DNA of 64,000 nt from Immersiella caudata (GCA_030512335.1 JAULSU010000002.1:5084001-5148000), one strand, 5' to 3'. Shown: positions 1 through 12,585, numbered from the stretch's first letter. Made by a program: numbers and translations. The notes: generated by a model not told the origin, from the sequence alone.

Positions 1-1281
1 GGTGCAGGGCAGCGCACTGGATTTACGAACGACGGCGGTCGGTAAAGCCTAAGTCCCCGAAAGGGAAACATGTTTTGCAACGCCGGAATCCCTCGTCGCA
101 ACAGCAACAATCGAAAGCGAGATTTGCACCTCGATAGTCAACCAATATTGTGGCGCAAAGAGCCTGGCCCGAAACCTGGACTGAGAGGCCCCGATACGGC
201 ACACGCGCCGGACCCAGGAGAGGCCCACTAAAATTGTCGTTGACTCGGCGGCTCGGGGGGCCTGAGTTTAAATCGTGTTCGGTCCCGAGCTGTCTAGTCG
301 ACAAGCATCAAACATGGGGAGCTCGCTGTTGGCCCAGCGAATTCGAAAGGACCAGCTCGCTGGATCCTACGGTCCCATCCTGTTAGGTCGAGGACCAGCG
401 GTCGGCGTATCGGCATCAGCTGTGTCCGCAGCGCTCCCTCTACAGCTGCGTCTTTCGAGGTTCCATCCAGAGCCCTTTGCTTCTTCGTGACGCGTCACAC
501 AGACGCTGGCAACCCAATCTCATTCCCGACCAAAAGCCGAGGCGATTACAGGATGTTCGAGCGCGGAAGGTCGAGGCCTCGTCCGTGTCGGCTCCCGTTC
601 GTCGATCGCAAGCCGCGTTTGGCTTGGCGCAGTATGATCACGACGCAAGGACCCTGTCCAGATCGGTCCGTCAGATATTTACTAATCTGACAAATGGGCT
701 GTTGGGCTTCGACAGCATCGACGGGAACATGCCGCCTTTCGTTCACACAATCGATGAGAAGGACAAACAAATGGTCTTTTGGACTGGTTGCAAATTGCAG
801 AGGAGGGGAGGCAGCCGTTGTGTTCCCAGGCAGCTGAAGCAACGATTTCGTGGGGAGACACCGAAGAACGTCGACGGCCACGTTCAGGGATTAGCCCAAG
901 CGGGTTGCGCTACCACCTGCTAATCGGGTCCTGCGTCGAGGGGTGGGCAAACGTGCTTGCCCATTCCTGGCGAGCTTCATGTCCGGGAACGCCGGCCGCT
1001 GATTGGCTGCCTTTCTGCTTTGCACCAATGGTCTGCACATCGTCTCAGCTCATCTTATAAAACAAATCCCCTGTCGTCCGTCTGGTCGCCCTGACAAAGT
1101 TTCCGGACTTCCTCTCGCCCTCCTTAGGACCCTGCAGTAAAAACCGGCTGCAAAGCTAAAACCGCATCCTCCCCCAAGTCGCCGCTTGGCCACGATTTTT
1201 TCCCCTTTCATCAAGCAAGTTCTTCTCGCTCCCCGTCCCGTCAGCCTCGTCCGTCAGACTTCTCCACACCCATCCGCAAAC
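1..1281. other. Intergenic region / promoter of the AIF-like gene
   Basis: No convincing coding sequence is seen. The open frames are short, overlap each other on both strands and match nothing recognisable. The last 260 bases look like a promoter and pyrimidine-rich leader of the gene that starts at 1282. Confidence 0.6.
1025..1061 (+). promoter_or_regulatory. CCAAT box and TATA-like element
   Basis: A CCAAT motif at 1025-1029 is followed by TATAAA at 1056-1061, about 220 bases before the start codon at 1282. The spacing suits a fungal core promoter with a long CT-rich leader. This is motif evidence only. Confidence 0.4.
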
Positions 1282-2473
1282 ATGCCTGCAACCGTTGTGA
1301 TTCTTGGTGGCTCTTTCGCCGGCCTGCACGTCGCCCACGCGCTCCTCAAAAAGAACATCAAGGACCTGAAGGTCGTTCTAGTCTCCAAGGTAAGAGCGCC
1401 CATACGTAACCAGCCTCGGACTCCCGAGGTGCACGTGCAGTTCACGTGAGCTGACACACTCACAGAACAGCCACTTCTACTGGAACCTGGCCTCCGTCCG
1501 CCGCATCATTCCTGGTGTGCTCAAAGATGAGGACATCTTCAAGCCCATCGCCCAGGCCCTGAAGAAGTACCCGGAGTCCAGCTATGAGTTCATCGTCGGC
1601 ACCGCAGAGGAGGCCGACTTTGACGCAAAGTCGGTCCGCATCACCACAGCATCGGGTGAATCCAAGTCTCTCTCTTACGACCAGCTCGTGATTGCTACCG
1701 GCTCGCACACCGCTGGCGGCGTCCCATGGAAGGCCGAAGGCAGCTACGAGGAGGTTGTTGACCTGCTCAAGGCCACCGAGGAGAAGGTCAAGGCCGCCAG
1801 CCACATCGTCGTCGCTGGCGCCGGCAGCACCGGTATCGAAGTTGCTGGTGAGCTCGGCTATGAGTTCGGCAAGACCAAGGAGATTGTGCTCCTCAGCGCC
1901 GGCGAAAAGCTCATCAACGGCGACCAGATCGCCGGGCCTGCCGCCAACGAGCTCAAGAAGCTCAACGTCAAGATCCAGTACAACGCCCGTGTTGCCGAGA
2001 CTCGCCCGTCGGCTGCCGACCCGGCCAAGACCGAGGTTGTCTTGGCCAACGGCGAGACCGTCACCACCGATCTCTACCTTCCCACCATGGGTCTCATCCC
2101 CAACACCGGCTACGTCCCCGCCAAGTACCTCAACGAGAACAAGCTCGTCGAGGTTGAGGATACCCTCCGTGTTAAGGGCACCTCTAACGTTTGGGCTGCC
2201 GGCGATGTCATTTCCAAGCCCCGTGCCGGCTTCATGATCACCCAGAAGCAGGCCGCCGGCGTGAGCAAGAACCTCGAGCTGGTTCTCGCAGGCAAGGAGC
2301 CCATCGTTGCCAAGCCCCTGCCCATGGACATCCTTGCCTGCTCCGTCGGCCGCAGCCGTGGTGCCGGCCGCATGAACACGTTCAAGCTCCCGTCGTTCGG
2401 TGTCTATCTTGCCAAGGGCCGCACAATGGGGTTGAACATGATGCCCGGGTACATTGATGGCAGCGTTGCCTAA
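1282..2473 (+). CDS. AIF/AMID (FSP1)-like NAD(P)H:quinone-type oxidoreductase
   Basis: FAD-dependent pyridine-nucleotide oxidoreductase of the AIF/AMID/FSP1 group, expected to use NAD(P)H to reduce a quinone-like acceptor. Two exons, 1282-1389 and 1466-2473, give 371 residues; the intron 1390-1465 starts GTAAG and ends CACAG, and splicing restores one frame. The N-terminus has the dinucleotide fold motif VVILGGSFAGLHVA. A second Rossmann motif, IVVAGAGSTGIEVAGELG, lies mid-protein, and VWAAGDV near the C-terminus is the usual FAD-contact motif. The ATG follows a pyrimidine-rich leader, and the FAD motif begins only a few residues in, which fixes the start. No targeting peptide or membrane segment is seen, so a cytosolic or membrane-associated location is inferred. 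Family assignment is firm; the substrate and any role in cell death or lipid protection are not shown by sequence. Confidence 0.9.
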
Positions 2474-3009
2474 GTGTAAGAGGAAGGAGCATGTACGAGT
2501 TGCTGCTTAGATGGAATTTGCATACCTGGCAGGCGAGGAGCAGAGTAATAAATACCCCCATGTTGTTTTATGTTTCGAGTTAGGCAGAGCTGGAGATTGC
2601 CAAAGGGCAGGATATAGATAGATGATAATACATTGTGTTGATGCAGCCGCGTGATCCCCACGAGAGAGAGTCTAAGGGTTAGAAGTGGCCACTTAGGAGT
2701 CCCTTGTTGGTATGGGTTTGGCGGTCTGCTTCGCCAGGAGGAGGGACGGTTTTATCGTTTCTTCACATGGTTTGGCTTCTACCCAACCTTCCTCCGCAGA
2801 CAGACTACGACAGCCAGACATCTGGGTCAAGCACTCCACAGGAGCAGACGACGAAACACCATCATCAGCATCACGTCACGACTCTGCCACAAAACACGTC
2901 ACAACGCGATCAACGCCTCTCCTGGACCCCAAGCAAAAGAGAAGGTGCATTGCCAAGTACAGCATCAAGACAACGACAATAAAGGAAGGGGGAAGAGGGA
3001 GCACCAAAA
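2474..3009. other. Intergenic, no gene seen
   Basis: Holds the 3' region of the oxidoreductase gene and the downstream flank of the minus-strand 5S rRNA gene. The overlapping short frames around 2650-3000 show no recognisable motif. Confidence 0.5.
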
Positions 3010-3128
3010 ACATACAACACCAGGGATTCGCTGGTCGTCACCGACCCAACTACTAGTCTGGCCCTCACTGGCTTATCTATGGGAGAGCGGACGGGATCCC
3101 GAGCTTTCCAGTGGGTATGGTCGTATGT
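3010..3128 (-). rRNA. 5S ribosomal RNA
   Basis: Read on the minus strand, the sequence begins ACATACGACCATACCCACTG and continues with the GGATCCCGTCCGCTCTCCC core, the GATAAGCCAGTGAGGG segment and the GGGTCGGTGACGACC arm, closing with a terminal stem that pairs TTGTATGT with the 5' ACATACGA. This is the fungal 5S rRNA, very close to the Neurospora form, about 119 nt long. A T run on the minus strand (A run at 3006-3010) directly follows as an RNA polymerase III terminator. Nothing about it looks degraded. It is a solitary copy between protein genes, as expected for fungi with dispersed 5S genes. Confidence 0.95.
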
Positions 3129-4784
3129 GGTAGTCTATTCTGGACAAGCATCTTATGAAGGGTTGCGGTAGGCGGGAAACTTGGAGGTGAACGTGAACAT
3201 GGAGGAGAGAAACACTGGCCACGGAAATCGAGTAAGATTACCACTAGTGGCCAGTGTGAGTGCAAAACTAAAGCTGCGTCATCACCAGTTGTCCAAAGTC
3301 TTAGCCTTTGGCAATCTAGAGGACATATTAACTCTCACTCGGAGATAACTGGTGATCGCTTTTGTCAGTTGCGTTTATATGTCGGCAGGAGTCTGGTGGC
3401 GCTCCTGTTGGCCACGTCAACAGGCCAGAAGGTTGAGCCTAGAAGCCTCGAGGAACGACGTCTAGGCCACCCATGGCTCTGAGCAGGGTAGTTGGTCTTA
3501 GAGGCCGACGAAGGCTGGGAGCCGTTTTGGCGGCCAAAACAACAAATTCATGTTGCACCGAATGCGAGTTTCTGGGCCCCGTGTGGCATATGAGTTCAAC
3601 CCCGCCTTGCGCGACTGGCCCCCGTATGGCGTTCCGGACGGCGCTCCGAAGGGCGCCCGAAACCCGCTCATCAATTGGCGGCGGTGCTGGGAGACAAGGC
3701 CTCGATTAAACAGGTGCCTAGCAATGCCTGGGTTCTCTCTCCTGGGAGGGCTCCATCCTCCGGACGACATTGCCGGGGCTGTTTGGTCGAGTGGGCGGTG
3801 TTGGCTGGCTGCTGCGTGAGACCGAGCAAGCGAACCCGAGCAGGATCAAAACATTCGACCAACCCAAGAACGGCTCGTGCCCGCGCTCGTGTCAAGCTGC
3901 TGATCTGGAGAGCACGAGAGGATAGGCTGCAGGCCTGGTTCTTGAGGGGGTCATCATCTAGATCTCCATCCACTCGAACGGACTGGACCACGGACATTGG
4001 CCGATGGGAAGGTGGGCCGTCAGCCCGGGATGGGACCGTGCTCGGTTTGTTTGATGTTTGCGTGAAAGACCATGCCGGCATGTCAGATTTTCCTATTATC
4101 AGGGAGATTCGCGGTCCACTATCTGTCATTTTCCGTTAGTCCGCAGAGCTGGGGATTCGTAGCTTGTCGTCTCAAGTGCATTGATGCCAAAGATGCCATG
4201 CGAGGACAGAGCCTCCACATGTTCAAGCGCGTGGAGGCGGGTTGAACTTGGTAGCTGCACCGCCTTCCCGCTCGCAAAATAGAAGTAGCTGACACTTCAA
4301 TCGGGTCGCGCCATCTCTGGGGCGCTTCCAAATGCAAGCCACGGATCGCGCAGAGCCGAATTGTCGGTTGTTGGCGGGATCGTGGCGCTGCGTCCAGCCT
4401 TGAACCGTGGGCCCAGCCACTTTGCAGGGGTAGGAGCGCCAAGCTTCCGCTGCTCAGCCCGGATTCCTCCAACTTGGTGCAGCTTCAGGGGGAGCTTCCA
4501 GGGGCGCTTCCCTTTATCACCCTGTTCCCCTCCCTTTGGCTCGTGTTGGGCCCTTGCGTCTGGCTTCGCTACCGTTTTCGAGTTCTTCAATTGCCAACAC
4601 ACACACTTTTCGAACGCGACGCATCCGACAAGCACGAACTACCGATCGCCTATTTCGAATTCTCGCCGCCGACGCGTTGATGTTGTAGGGCGGAACAAGC
4701 GACGGTTTAGGCAGGGTACCCTCTTCCAAGTGGACGGCTTGGCCTGCGTGGCGTCCCCACCATCCAATCTCCTGGTTCGACGCG
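3129..4784. other. Intergenic, no gene seen
   Basis: Opposing frames near 3470-4140 (about 150 codons on both strands) look like chance openings in GC-rich DNA: they share the same bases, lack motifs and have no splice logic. The last few hundred bases are the promoter and leader of the gene at 4785. Confidence 0.5.
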
Positions 4785-5906
4785 ATGCGCTGCCTTCCGA
4801 CGAGCCTCCTGGCTCTACTCGCCGCTTCAGTTACCGGCGTTGTAGCGGTCGTCGATTTCTCTTTCTACCCGGTTGTCGCGCAAGATTGCATGTACAAGGC
4901 GTCCAATAGCAGCAAATGTTCGGAGACATCAGTGGCCGAGACGAACAAGTGCTTGTGCAGCGATGGCGGAAACTTCGTTACGAACACGGCAAAGTGCCTG
5001 GGCACTGCGAACAATGTCAAATCGAGCGACATCCAGACAGTCTATGACACCATGAAACAGGCGTGCTCAGACTCGAAAACGCCGCTCTCCGTCAGCGAGA
5101 AGGCGTTTCTCAATGCTGCAAAGCCACCAACAACAACTTCGAAGGTGACCAGCAAAGCCAGCACCACCACCAGCACCAGCTCGACATCGACGTCGACTTC
5201 GGTTACTACCACTACAGAAGCGACGCCGGCGCCTACAGGATCAAAGGATCCCCAGAACACTCAACCGGAGCAAGAAAACGCGGGTTTGTCGAGCGGTGCC
5301 AAGATTGGCATCATAGCGGGCGGTGCAGTGGCCGGAGTAGCGGTGCTCGCCGCTGTAGCGATCCTCCTCCTGCGCCGGAAGAGGAGGAGAGACGGGGAGG
5401 AGTCGCATCCAATGCTGTCGCAAAGCCACAACTACCCAACACCCGGGGAGACCGTTGTGGTCGGGCACGATATGGGGCGTCACTCTGGGGCAACCTGGAC
5501 GGACGACGCAAAATGGCGGCCAGCAGCCTCGCCAGACCCCCGCAACAGCACGTTCAACTGGGAAACGCCTTATGATCCCACAGGTTCACCGCCGACAAAG
5601 CAGGGTTTCCCAACACCTCCACCGCTCCACCAAGGATTCCCTACTCCTCAGCCGCCACTTCAACAGGTCTTCTCTACGCAACAATACAAAGCGTACCAGC
5701 CGCCATTACCGTCACCTCAGCCCATGCCGGCTCAGCCCCAAGTATTTGAGCTTGGGTCGAGTCAACTCCCAGCGGAGGCCCCAGGGTCAACAATCCCGGT
5801 TTCGACGGCAGTCGAGATGGAGGGGACACCAGCTCTCCCTCACGGCTTCGATCCTAGGCCACAACAGGGTTATCCATCACAGTTTGGCAGCGGGGGCTAC
5901 CGATAA
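4785..5906 (+). CDS. Single-pass cell-surface glycoprotein, Wsc/sensor-like architecture
   Basis: Predicted plasma-membrane protein of 373 residues, intronless. A signal peptide covers roughly residues 1-22. The outer domain holds six cysteines (residues 35, 45, 56, 58, 71, 94) including a CLC pair, spacing reminiscent of CFEM-type domains but not a clean match. A Ser/Thr-rich stalk (about 115-150), likely O-mannosylated, leads to one membrane helix (about 174-196) followed by the stop-transfer run RRKRRR. The cytoplasmic tail (about 200-373) is rich in Pro, Gln and Ser with PTPPPL-type stretches. This layout is shared with fungal wall-stress sensors and mucin-like receptors. The ATG is the first in frame and starts a good signal peptide. 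Role in sensing is inferred from architecture only. Confidence 0.8.
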   Translation: MRCLPTSLLALLAASVTGVVAVVDFSFYPVVAQDCMYKASNSSKCSETSVAETNKCLCSDGGNFVTNTAKCLGTANNVKSSDIQTVYDTMKQACSDSKTPLSVSEKAFLNAAKPPTTTSKVTSKASTTTSTSSTSTSTSVTTTTEATPAPTGSKDPQNTQPEQENAGLSSGAKIGIIAGGAVAGVAVLAAVAILLLRRKRRRDGEESHPMLSQSHNYPTPGETVVVGHDMGRHSGATWTDDAKWRPAASPDPRNSTFNWETPYDPTGSPPTKQGFPTPPPLHQGFPTPQPPLQQVFSTQQYKAYQPPLPSPQPMPAQPQVFELGSSQLPAEAPGSTIPVSTAVEMEGTPALPHGFDPRPQQGYPSQFGSGGYR

Positions 5907-7803
5907 GAAGAACGGTCCATGGGGTTTATGTTTATAATGTTAATGAAGACGGGGGCAATCTTGGTGTAAAAAATTGCGGGGCATTGTGGCCTCTAGATGT
6001 ACTGACTGTATATACCAAGGGCAGGGCAGGATCTGGGCAAGGCGTTCAGGTGCATGGCAGCGCATCGGGGTACCAGGCCACGGACCTTTGGGTTTTCTGA
6101 AATTGACCGATTCATCAGCATTGAAGCTTCACATCAACGGGCAATATTCTAACTTATGTCTTTTGTTCCGATGTCAGTTTTGCGCGGCGGATGGCGCACC
6201 TGACATAAGGGGGAAGGTTCGGCATCTCCAGCTGTGGGGCTGAAGGCTGAGAGCATGGATAGCATCCGGATGTCCCTTGTCGGTTTACCGTACCCGTGTG
6301 TGCCTCACCCGATATGCGTCGTAGGGGGCAAAAGCAACGCGGTCTAAAAGGTGGGATTGCTGCAAGCGCCGTTGCATCCGGCACATCAGCATCCAGTGCT
6401 CATTTGACAATGTGCGAATGTGCGGCTCCTTGGTTACAGCCCGACCTTCTCCGTGTTCAATTCTCTGCACCGACCGTCCATCCCGAGTCTCTTGTCCCGT
6501 CTTCTGTGCATTGTGGGATCTGCCCACTGCCCTCCAGGAACCAATGTCCTGTCAAAAAAAAATAACCTTCCAAGGGAAACTCAACGGCCGATGGAGCGCG
6601 GGCGGCTACCTTTGCGACATCGGTGGATCACCAAAATCCCCCTCCTGTGCGTCACTTCGACCTTTACCTAACCTGATGGCAGCGGCAGTAGGTGTCAAAA
6701 ATCCCCTCTCTAGCGCTGCACCTCTGCCGTCAAATTGGACAAAGAAACTGGCAGGCGCGCGTCTCGCCCTTTCCTTCCCCACGCTCACCTCACCGACTTA
6801 CCAACTCCGAGTCAGGGCCACACCGGAAGCTGCCTGCCTGCCGGGACAACAGGGCTTTTTTTTTTTAGGCCATCTTATCTGTGCTACGCTAAAAATCCCC
6901 CGCATCGTACCGACCACGGAGTGCGTACCCCCCGCGAACCGGAGGCCATATGATCTGTACCTTGCAGTGTTAGTTTGGTGTTAGTTTGGTGTTAGCTCGC
7001 TGCTCGACGTTGACCGGTGTGTGTTTTTCTCCACCGTTTCGTCGGCGAGCGCGGGAGACAGTTTTTCTTTTTATGTGTTTTTATTATTTATATATTACTT
7101 ATCGATATTTTGTTTAGGTGTATTGAAGAATCCGGTATCTGATCTGTCAGACTGCAACAGGCTATCCGCCTGTCCTGTCCTGGCAGGGATCGAGGTTGTA
7201 ACCACCACCTCCTCCGTCGTTGGGGCTGCCTTCTTGACAGCATGGACACCGTGGGACATCTTGTCGGCCATGGCCACGGCGGGGACAAAATATGGCCGTG
7301 TTACCGCTGCTGCCAGGCAATTTGGGTAAGTGCTGCCCGGAATCCCGGTTTCTGTCTGTCTGAGATCTGCATCTGCACGGCCAGCCGTGCATAGGAGTGA
7401 CCAGCGCCATGGAGGTACGAAAAGAGGGAGAGGCAGGAAAAGGAGAAGAGGGAAAAAAAAGATTGCGTGGGTTGCGAGAGGATGGATAGGTGCATATGTG
7501 CCCGTCCTGCCGATCGAGCCATTCGTCGACGACGGCAAGCCACGCCGGGTTCCCTGAGGGGGGGAAGTCAGGCGACCAGTGCGCGGATTTTTCTGGCGGT
7601 GACGGCGGCGTGGGCGGTGTCGTTGACATTGCTCATCGCTCTGGCGTTATGACTGTGGTTGGAGGTTTGCCTATGACTGGGAGTGGGCTCGGGAGAAGAT
7701 GTCCCATCGATAGGGTGGGATAGATGTTTGCTCGGTACAACAGCAGAGCCTCCCAGAGCTTGCTTTCTGTCTTTATCTGTGGACATCCTCCCGATGGCAG
7801 GAT
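5907..7803. other. Intergenic upstream of the ABC transporter
   Basis: No convincing gene. It contains an 11-bp unit (GTGTTAGTTTG) repeated about 2.5 times near 6968-6998, an AT-rich patch at 7070-7115, and a GTAAGT at 7326 that could be a donor of an upstream exon for the transporter gene. Confidence 0.45.
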
Positions 7804-10800
7804 ATGGGCTGCTTCGAGTTGATCTGCCTGCACATTATTTCTCCGCATGCACGTAATTCTTCCATGGCTGACTGTCTGTTGACGCAGATTCCTTCCCTCG
7901 GGACATTTGGGCCCCAGTGCCTCGGGACCGTGGGGCAGGTTCCCGCGCTTGCTGCGCTCCTGGTCGTCGTGCTCCGCTATGGGTCCGGACCTATTTGGCG
8001 CAGGCGGCCGATTTGGCTACGCAGGTTTGCCACGGAGGAAGCGCCCGTTTCTCACGGGGATGAGGAAGTTGGGGATAGGGGGGCTGCCTCTCAGGGAGAC
8101 AGAGCGTGGACGTCTTCGACCCTGGCTCTTCTTTTGTTGAGTCTCGTTGGTGTGTTTGCTGGCACTTTGGGCGTTGTTTTGCCCATATCTTGGCGGCTGC
8201 CTTGGGTTCCTGTTGTCCCAAGTGTAAGTACACCCGTTCTTCCTCCTTTAGCCTGCGAGTTGACCCTGTTGACGCTGAACTTTTAGGCTTTGTGTGCCTT
8301 GATCCTCGCCGTCGACCGCCCCAGCACTCTCCCTGGATCCGTGTTTATCATCAATGGCGTCTTGCTTCTTACACAGCTGGCCATGCTTGCCGTCGTCCCT
8401 GGTGTGGCTCGGGACTGGCCTGGAGCCATCCTCTCGGTTGGCAGCACCTTTTTGCCATTGGCATCGCTCATCATCATGCTCAACATGCCTCTGCGTAACC
8501 CGGAATGGGACAGCACTGGAATTGGCAAGCCGTTCGAGAAGCCCACGTCCAGCGTCCGCAGTCCTGAGGACATCATCACGCTCTGGCAGTGGATTACTGT
8601 CTCCTGGATGGCGCCCCTTATCAAGATTGGCTATGAGAGACAACTCCACGACGAGGATGTCTGGTTTCTTGCATACGAGTTTCAGCATAGCCGTCTCCAC
8701 GAGCATTTCCGTCGGCTATCCGGGACTGTTCTTGCTCGCATCTTCAAGGCCAATGGACTAGACCTCCTCATCACTACTGCACTGGGCATCCTGGAGACAT
8801 CTGCTGAACTGACCGAACCTATCTTGCTGAAGCAGCTCCTTGGTGCATTGGCCAGCAAGTCTCCCAACCCACGTGCGGCACTGGTATACGCCGGAATCAC
8901 ACTTTTCGGGAGACTGGTTAGGGCCCAATCCGGTGTGTTCAGTCTTTGGTACCAGCGGCGCAACTATGAGAGAACACGAGGCGAGATGATCACTATGATT
9001 TACGAGAAGACGCTGCGAAGGAAGGCGTTTACTTTCCCCAGCGGAGGCCAGATTGATTCAGCCAATGCCCCGGCTGACGAGTTGCCCCCTTCCCCGACAG
9101 ATGCCTCGTCGTCTACAACCCTCGCGGAGCCCGAGCCAGATAACGACGACATTGACGAACAGGCAAAGCCGAAAATATCACGCTTCTCTTGGATTATGTC
9201 CTGCTTCCGGAGGAAGTATGAAAGGGTTGCAACCTCGGCTGGTGACAAGTCGGCGGCCGAGCCCTCCGAAGCGCCGGCATCGACAGGCAAGATTCTTAAT
9301 CTTTTGAGGAACGATGTTTATGAGGTCGCGCAACGTTTCTGGGAATTCCCGTGGATTACAACTAAACCACTCAACTTTGTGGTCTCCATTGTGCTCATCT
9401 GGCACATTCTCGGTCCTGCTTCGCTGGTCGGGATTGCCCTCCTCCTTGCTGGCATGGGCATCAACGTCTTCTTCATGCGTCTACTCCTGTCCGTGGAACG
9501 TGTCCGCCGGGGCATCACCGACTCTAAACTTCAGCGTACGAGCCAGTTTGTCGAGTCGATTCGACACCTGCGTTGGTATGACTGGCAAGGCGCCTGGCTG
9601 GAACGGATCATGGAGGCGCGTCAAGCCGAATTGATGAAGCGAGTCATCAGCAGTGTCATCGCCAAAACCATTGGCGTGATCAACACCATCACTGCCTACC
9701 TCTTCCCGGTGGCAGGCTTCCTCGCATATACCCTCTTCACGGGGCGCCCCCTGACGGTTGACGTAGCCTTTCCCGCCCTGGACCTGTTCGGCATGCTGCA
9801 GAACAGCCTGCGTGAGCTTCCCGACCTCATCACCGTCTGGCTCAATGCAATGGTGGCCATGGATCGAATCGAAAAGTTCATGCTCGAGCCCGACAAGGAG
9901 GACCTGAACGAGGAGGACATGGCAGGAACCATCCCGCCCGGCGAACTCGAGATCACCGTCGATGATGCCTCCTTTTCGTGGCCTGGTGTTGAACGAAGAG
10001 TTCTCCGGAACGTCTCTTTTACTTGCAAGCAGGGCCTCACCGTAGTTTGCGGTCGTGTCGGCGCCGGTAAGACAGCGCTGTTGCAAGCCATATTGGGCGA
10101 ACTCGACCAACACGGTGGTCAGAAGACTGTGCCTCATGAGATGATTGGCTACTGCGCCCAAACTCCATGGCTGGAAAGCATGAGCATACGCGAAAACATT
10201 CTATTTTGCGCGCCCTACGACAAGCCGCGGTTCGATGCCGTGTTGGAGGCTGTTTGTCTCAAGGAAGACCTTGACAAGTTCAAGGCGAAGGACTTATCTC
10301 TGATCGGGGAGAACGGCGTGGGGCTCTCAGGCGGCCAAAAAGCGCGCGTAGCTTTGGCAAGGGCTATTTACAGCCGCGCAAGAATCCTGTTGTTGGATGA
10401 CCCGATTGCGGCGCTGGATCACCACACAGCGACAAGGATTCTGCGGAACTTGTTTGCAAAAGAGGAGTCGATGTTGATGGTTGGCCGTTTGGTGATTTTG
10501 GTTACGCACCGCGTAGATATTGCTACGAGATATGCGGATCAGATGTTAGAAGTCTTCCCTGGCGGAAGAGTCGGGGTTCTTGATAAAGCCGAGCTGGAGC
10601 AACATGAAGAGGAGTTGGAGCAGCTGGTGGCTGTGACAGCCGTGGCCAAACGACCCGGCTCGGCGTCGTCGGCCGAGGCTGAGGGAGATGAGGTAGTGCC
10701 TGACAAGTTCATTGAGGAGGAGCATCGCGTTCACGGTGGCGTCCTGGCTGCGGTCTACTGGCAGTATGTCAAGGCCGGAAAGCTCGCATGGTGGGTGGCG

Positions 10801-12585
10801 CTTGTCGTCCTGTTTGTGTTGTTCCGGGCTGCGAGGGTTGGCTACTTCTGGTTTCTGAAAGAATGGGGAGAGCAGTATACGAGAGGCTCGGAGTCAACTC
10901 TGCTCAGGTTCAGCATCGCCGGGTTGCAACAGAACATGGCCGGCGAGCCAAACATCCACATGCATCACAGCAGCAGCAGCGGCTGGATTGACCTAGGCGA
11001 CTACCTCCCCTCCCCAAGCGTCGACGTCCGCCCCTGGCTATGGTGGTTCTTCGCTATCTCGGTGGCCCAAGTCCTCACCCAAACCCTCGCGGATGCCGCA
11101 ATGGTGGTGATTGTTTACAACGCTGCCAAGGGGCTCTTCGAGCGCGCCATGCACCGAGTCAGCAACGCCACGTTCCGCTTCTACGACGTTACACCTGTGG
11201 GACGTCTGATGAATCGTCTGACTTCCGATATGGGGGTCATTGACGGGCAGATTGCGAACCAGATCATGCAGGTCGGGTGGTACACGGTCAGCTGGCTGTC
11301 GTCCATCGCCGTCATCGCCACGGCGACACCCCTATTCCTGGTGCTGAGCATCGCAATGACGGCCTTGTTCGTCCTCGTCTTTGATCGCTTCCTCCCTACC
11401 TCGCAGTCGCTCCGCCGACTTGAGATGGTCTCGCTGTCACCTCTCATGTCCAACTTTGGTGCACTTGTCGAAGGCTTGACCACGGTACGGGCCTTCCGAG
11501 CATCAGCAAACTTCCAACAGCGCATCATCACCACGACGGACGCCTTCCAAAAGATGGACCATATCTACTGGTCGCTGCAGGCATGGTTGCAATACCGCTT
11601 CGACATGCTTTCCTCCTTGACCACCTTCGCCCTGACGGTAACAGCCGTGCTGACCGGACTCTCCGGCGGCACTGTCGGCTTCGTTCTTGCCGCCGCAAGC
11701 AACTTTGTCCAAAGCACACACAGTCTTTGCCGTAGATACGGCGAGATGCAAATGGAATTTGTCAGCGTGGAACGTGTTGTCGAGCTCCTCGGTCTCGAGC
11801 AGGAGTCCCCTGGGTCGTTCTCGCCCCCAGCCTCCTGGCCCAGCTACAGCGACGACATCATCTTTGAGCACGTCACGCTCCGCTACGCACCCGAGCTCGA
11901 ACCGGTTCTCCTGGACATCAACCTACGCATCCCCAGCGGCTCCAACGTTGCCGTCACGGGCCGTACCGGGTCGGGTAAAAGCACACTTGCACTGAGCCTC
12001 CTGGGCACCCTCCACCCGGACCCTGATACCTCGGGGACGATCCGCATCGGCAGCGTGGACCTCGCCAGCGTAGATAAGCATGCTCTGCGGAGAAATATCA
12101 CTTTCGTTGCGCAGGACCCCGTCTTATTTCCTGGGACACTACGTGACAACCTCGACCCGCTCGACGAGCACGGGGAAACGGAGCGGGCCGACGTTTTGGG
12201 GCGGGTCCTTGGCGGACACAACAGCGGTGGCGGCTCCAGTTCTAGTGGAAGCAGCGCGGAGTTCACCCTAGATAGCCCTGTGGATGCGGGCGGGAAGAAC
12301 CTCAGCCAAGGGCAGCGACAGCTAGTAGGGCTAGGGAGAGCGATTCTGAGGAGAAGCCCGGTGGTGATCATGGACGAAGCAACGGCCTCGATCGATGCGA
12401 GGACGGCGGGGTATATTCAGTGGCTCTTGAGGGAGGAGTTGAAGCACAGCACGGTCATCACCATTGCGCACAAAAAGGAGGCCGTGAGAGACGCTGATTT
12501 CGAGGTGGTGTTGGATAAGGGGAGGATAGTTAGGGCTGGGCCGGTGGGTTCTTCTGCGTCTGGAGGGACCGCCGCCAGGAGGTAG
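7804..12585 (+). CDS. Full-length ABCC (MRP/Ybt1-like) ABC transporter
   Basis: ATP-driven exporter of the ABCC family, Ybt1-like vacuolar/plasma-membrane group. Exons 7804-8223 and 8287-12585; the intron 8224-8286 (GTAAGT...TTTTAG) joins the N-terminal TMD0-type membrane region in frame to the core, giving about 1572 residues. Order: TMD0, TMD1, NBD1 (Walker A GRVGAGKT near 729, LSGGQ near 820, Walker B ILLLDDP), linker, TMD2, NBD2 (Walker A GRTGSGKS near 1365, LSQGQ, VIMDEATASID). NBD1 has Asp where catalytic Glu is usual and NBD2 keeps Glu, the asymmetric pattern normal for ABCC. The sequence LWQWITVSWMAPLI before TMD1 is typical of the Ybt1 branch. The start is uncertain: ATG 7864 is in the same frame, and GCTGACTG...GACGCAG ending at 7887 could be an acceptor from an upstream exon. 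Substrate cannot be told. Confidence 0.9.

Noticed and set aside
3473..4139. Overlapping long frames on both strands
   Set aside because: GC-rich antisense pair without motifs, splice sites or family resemblance.
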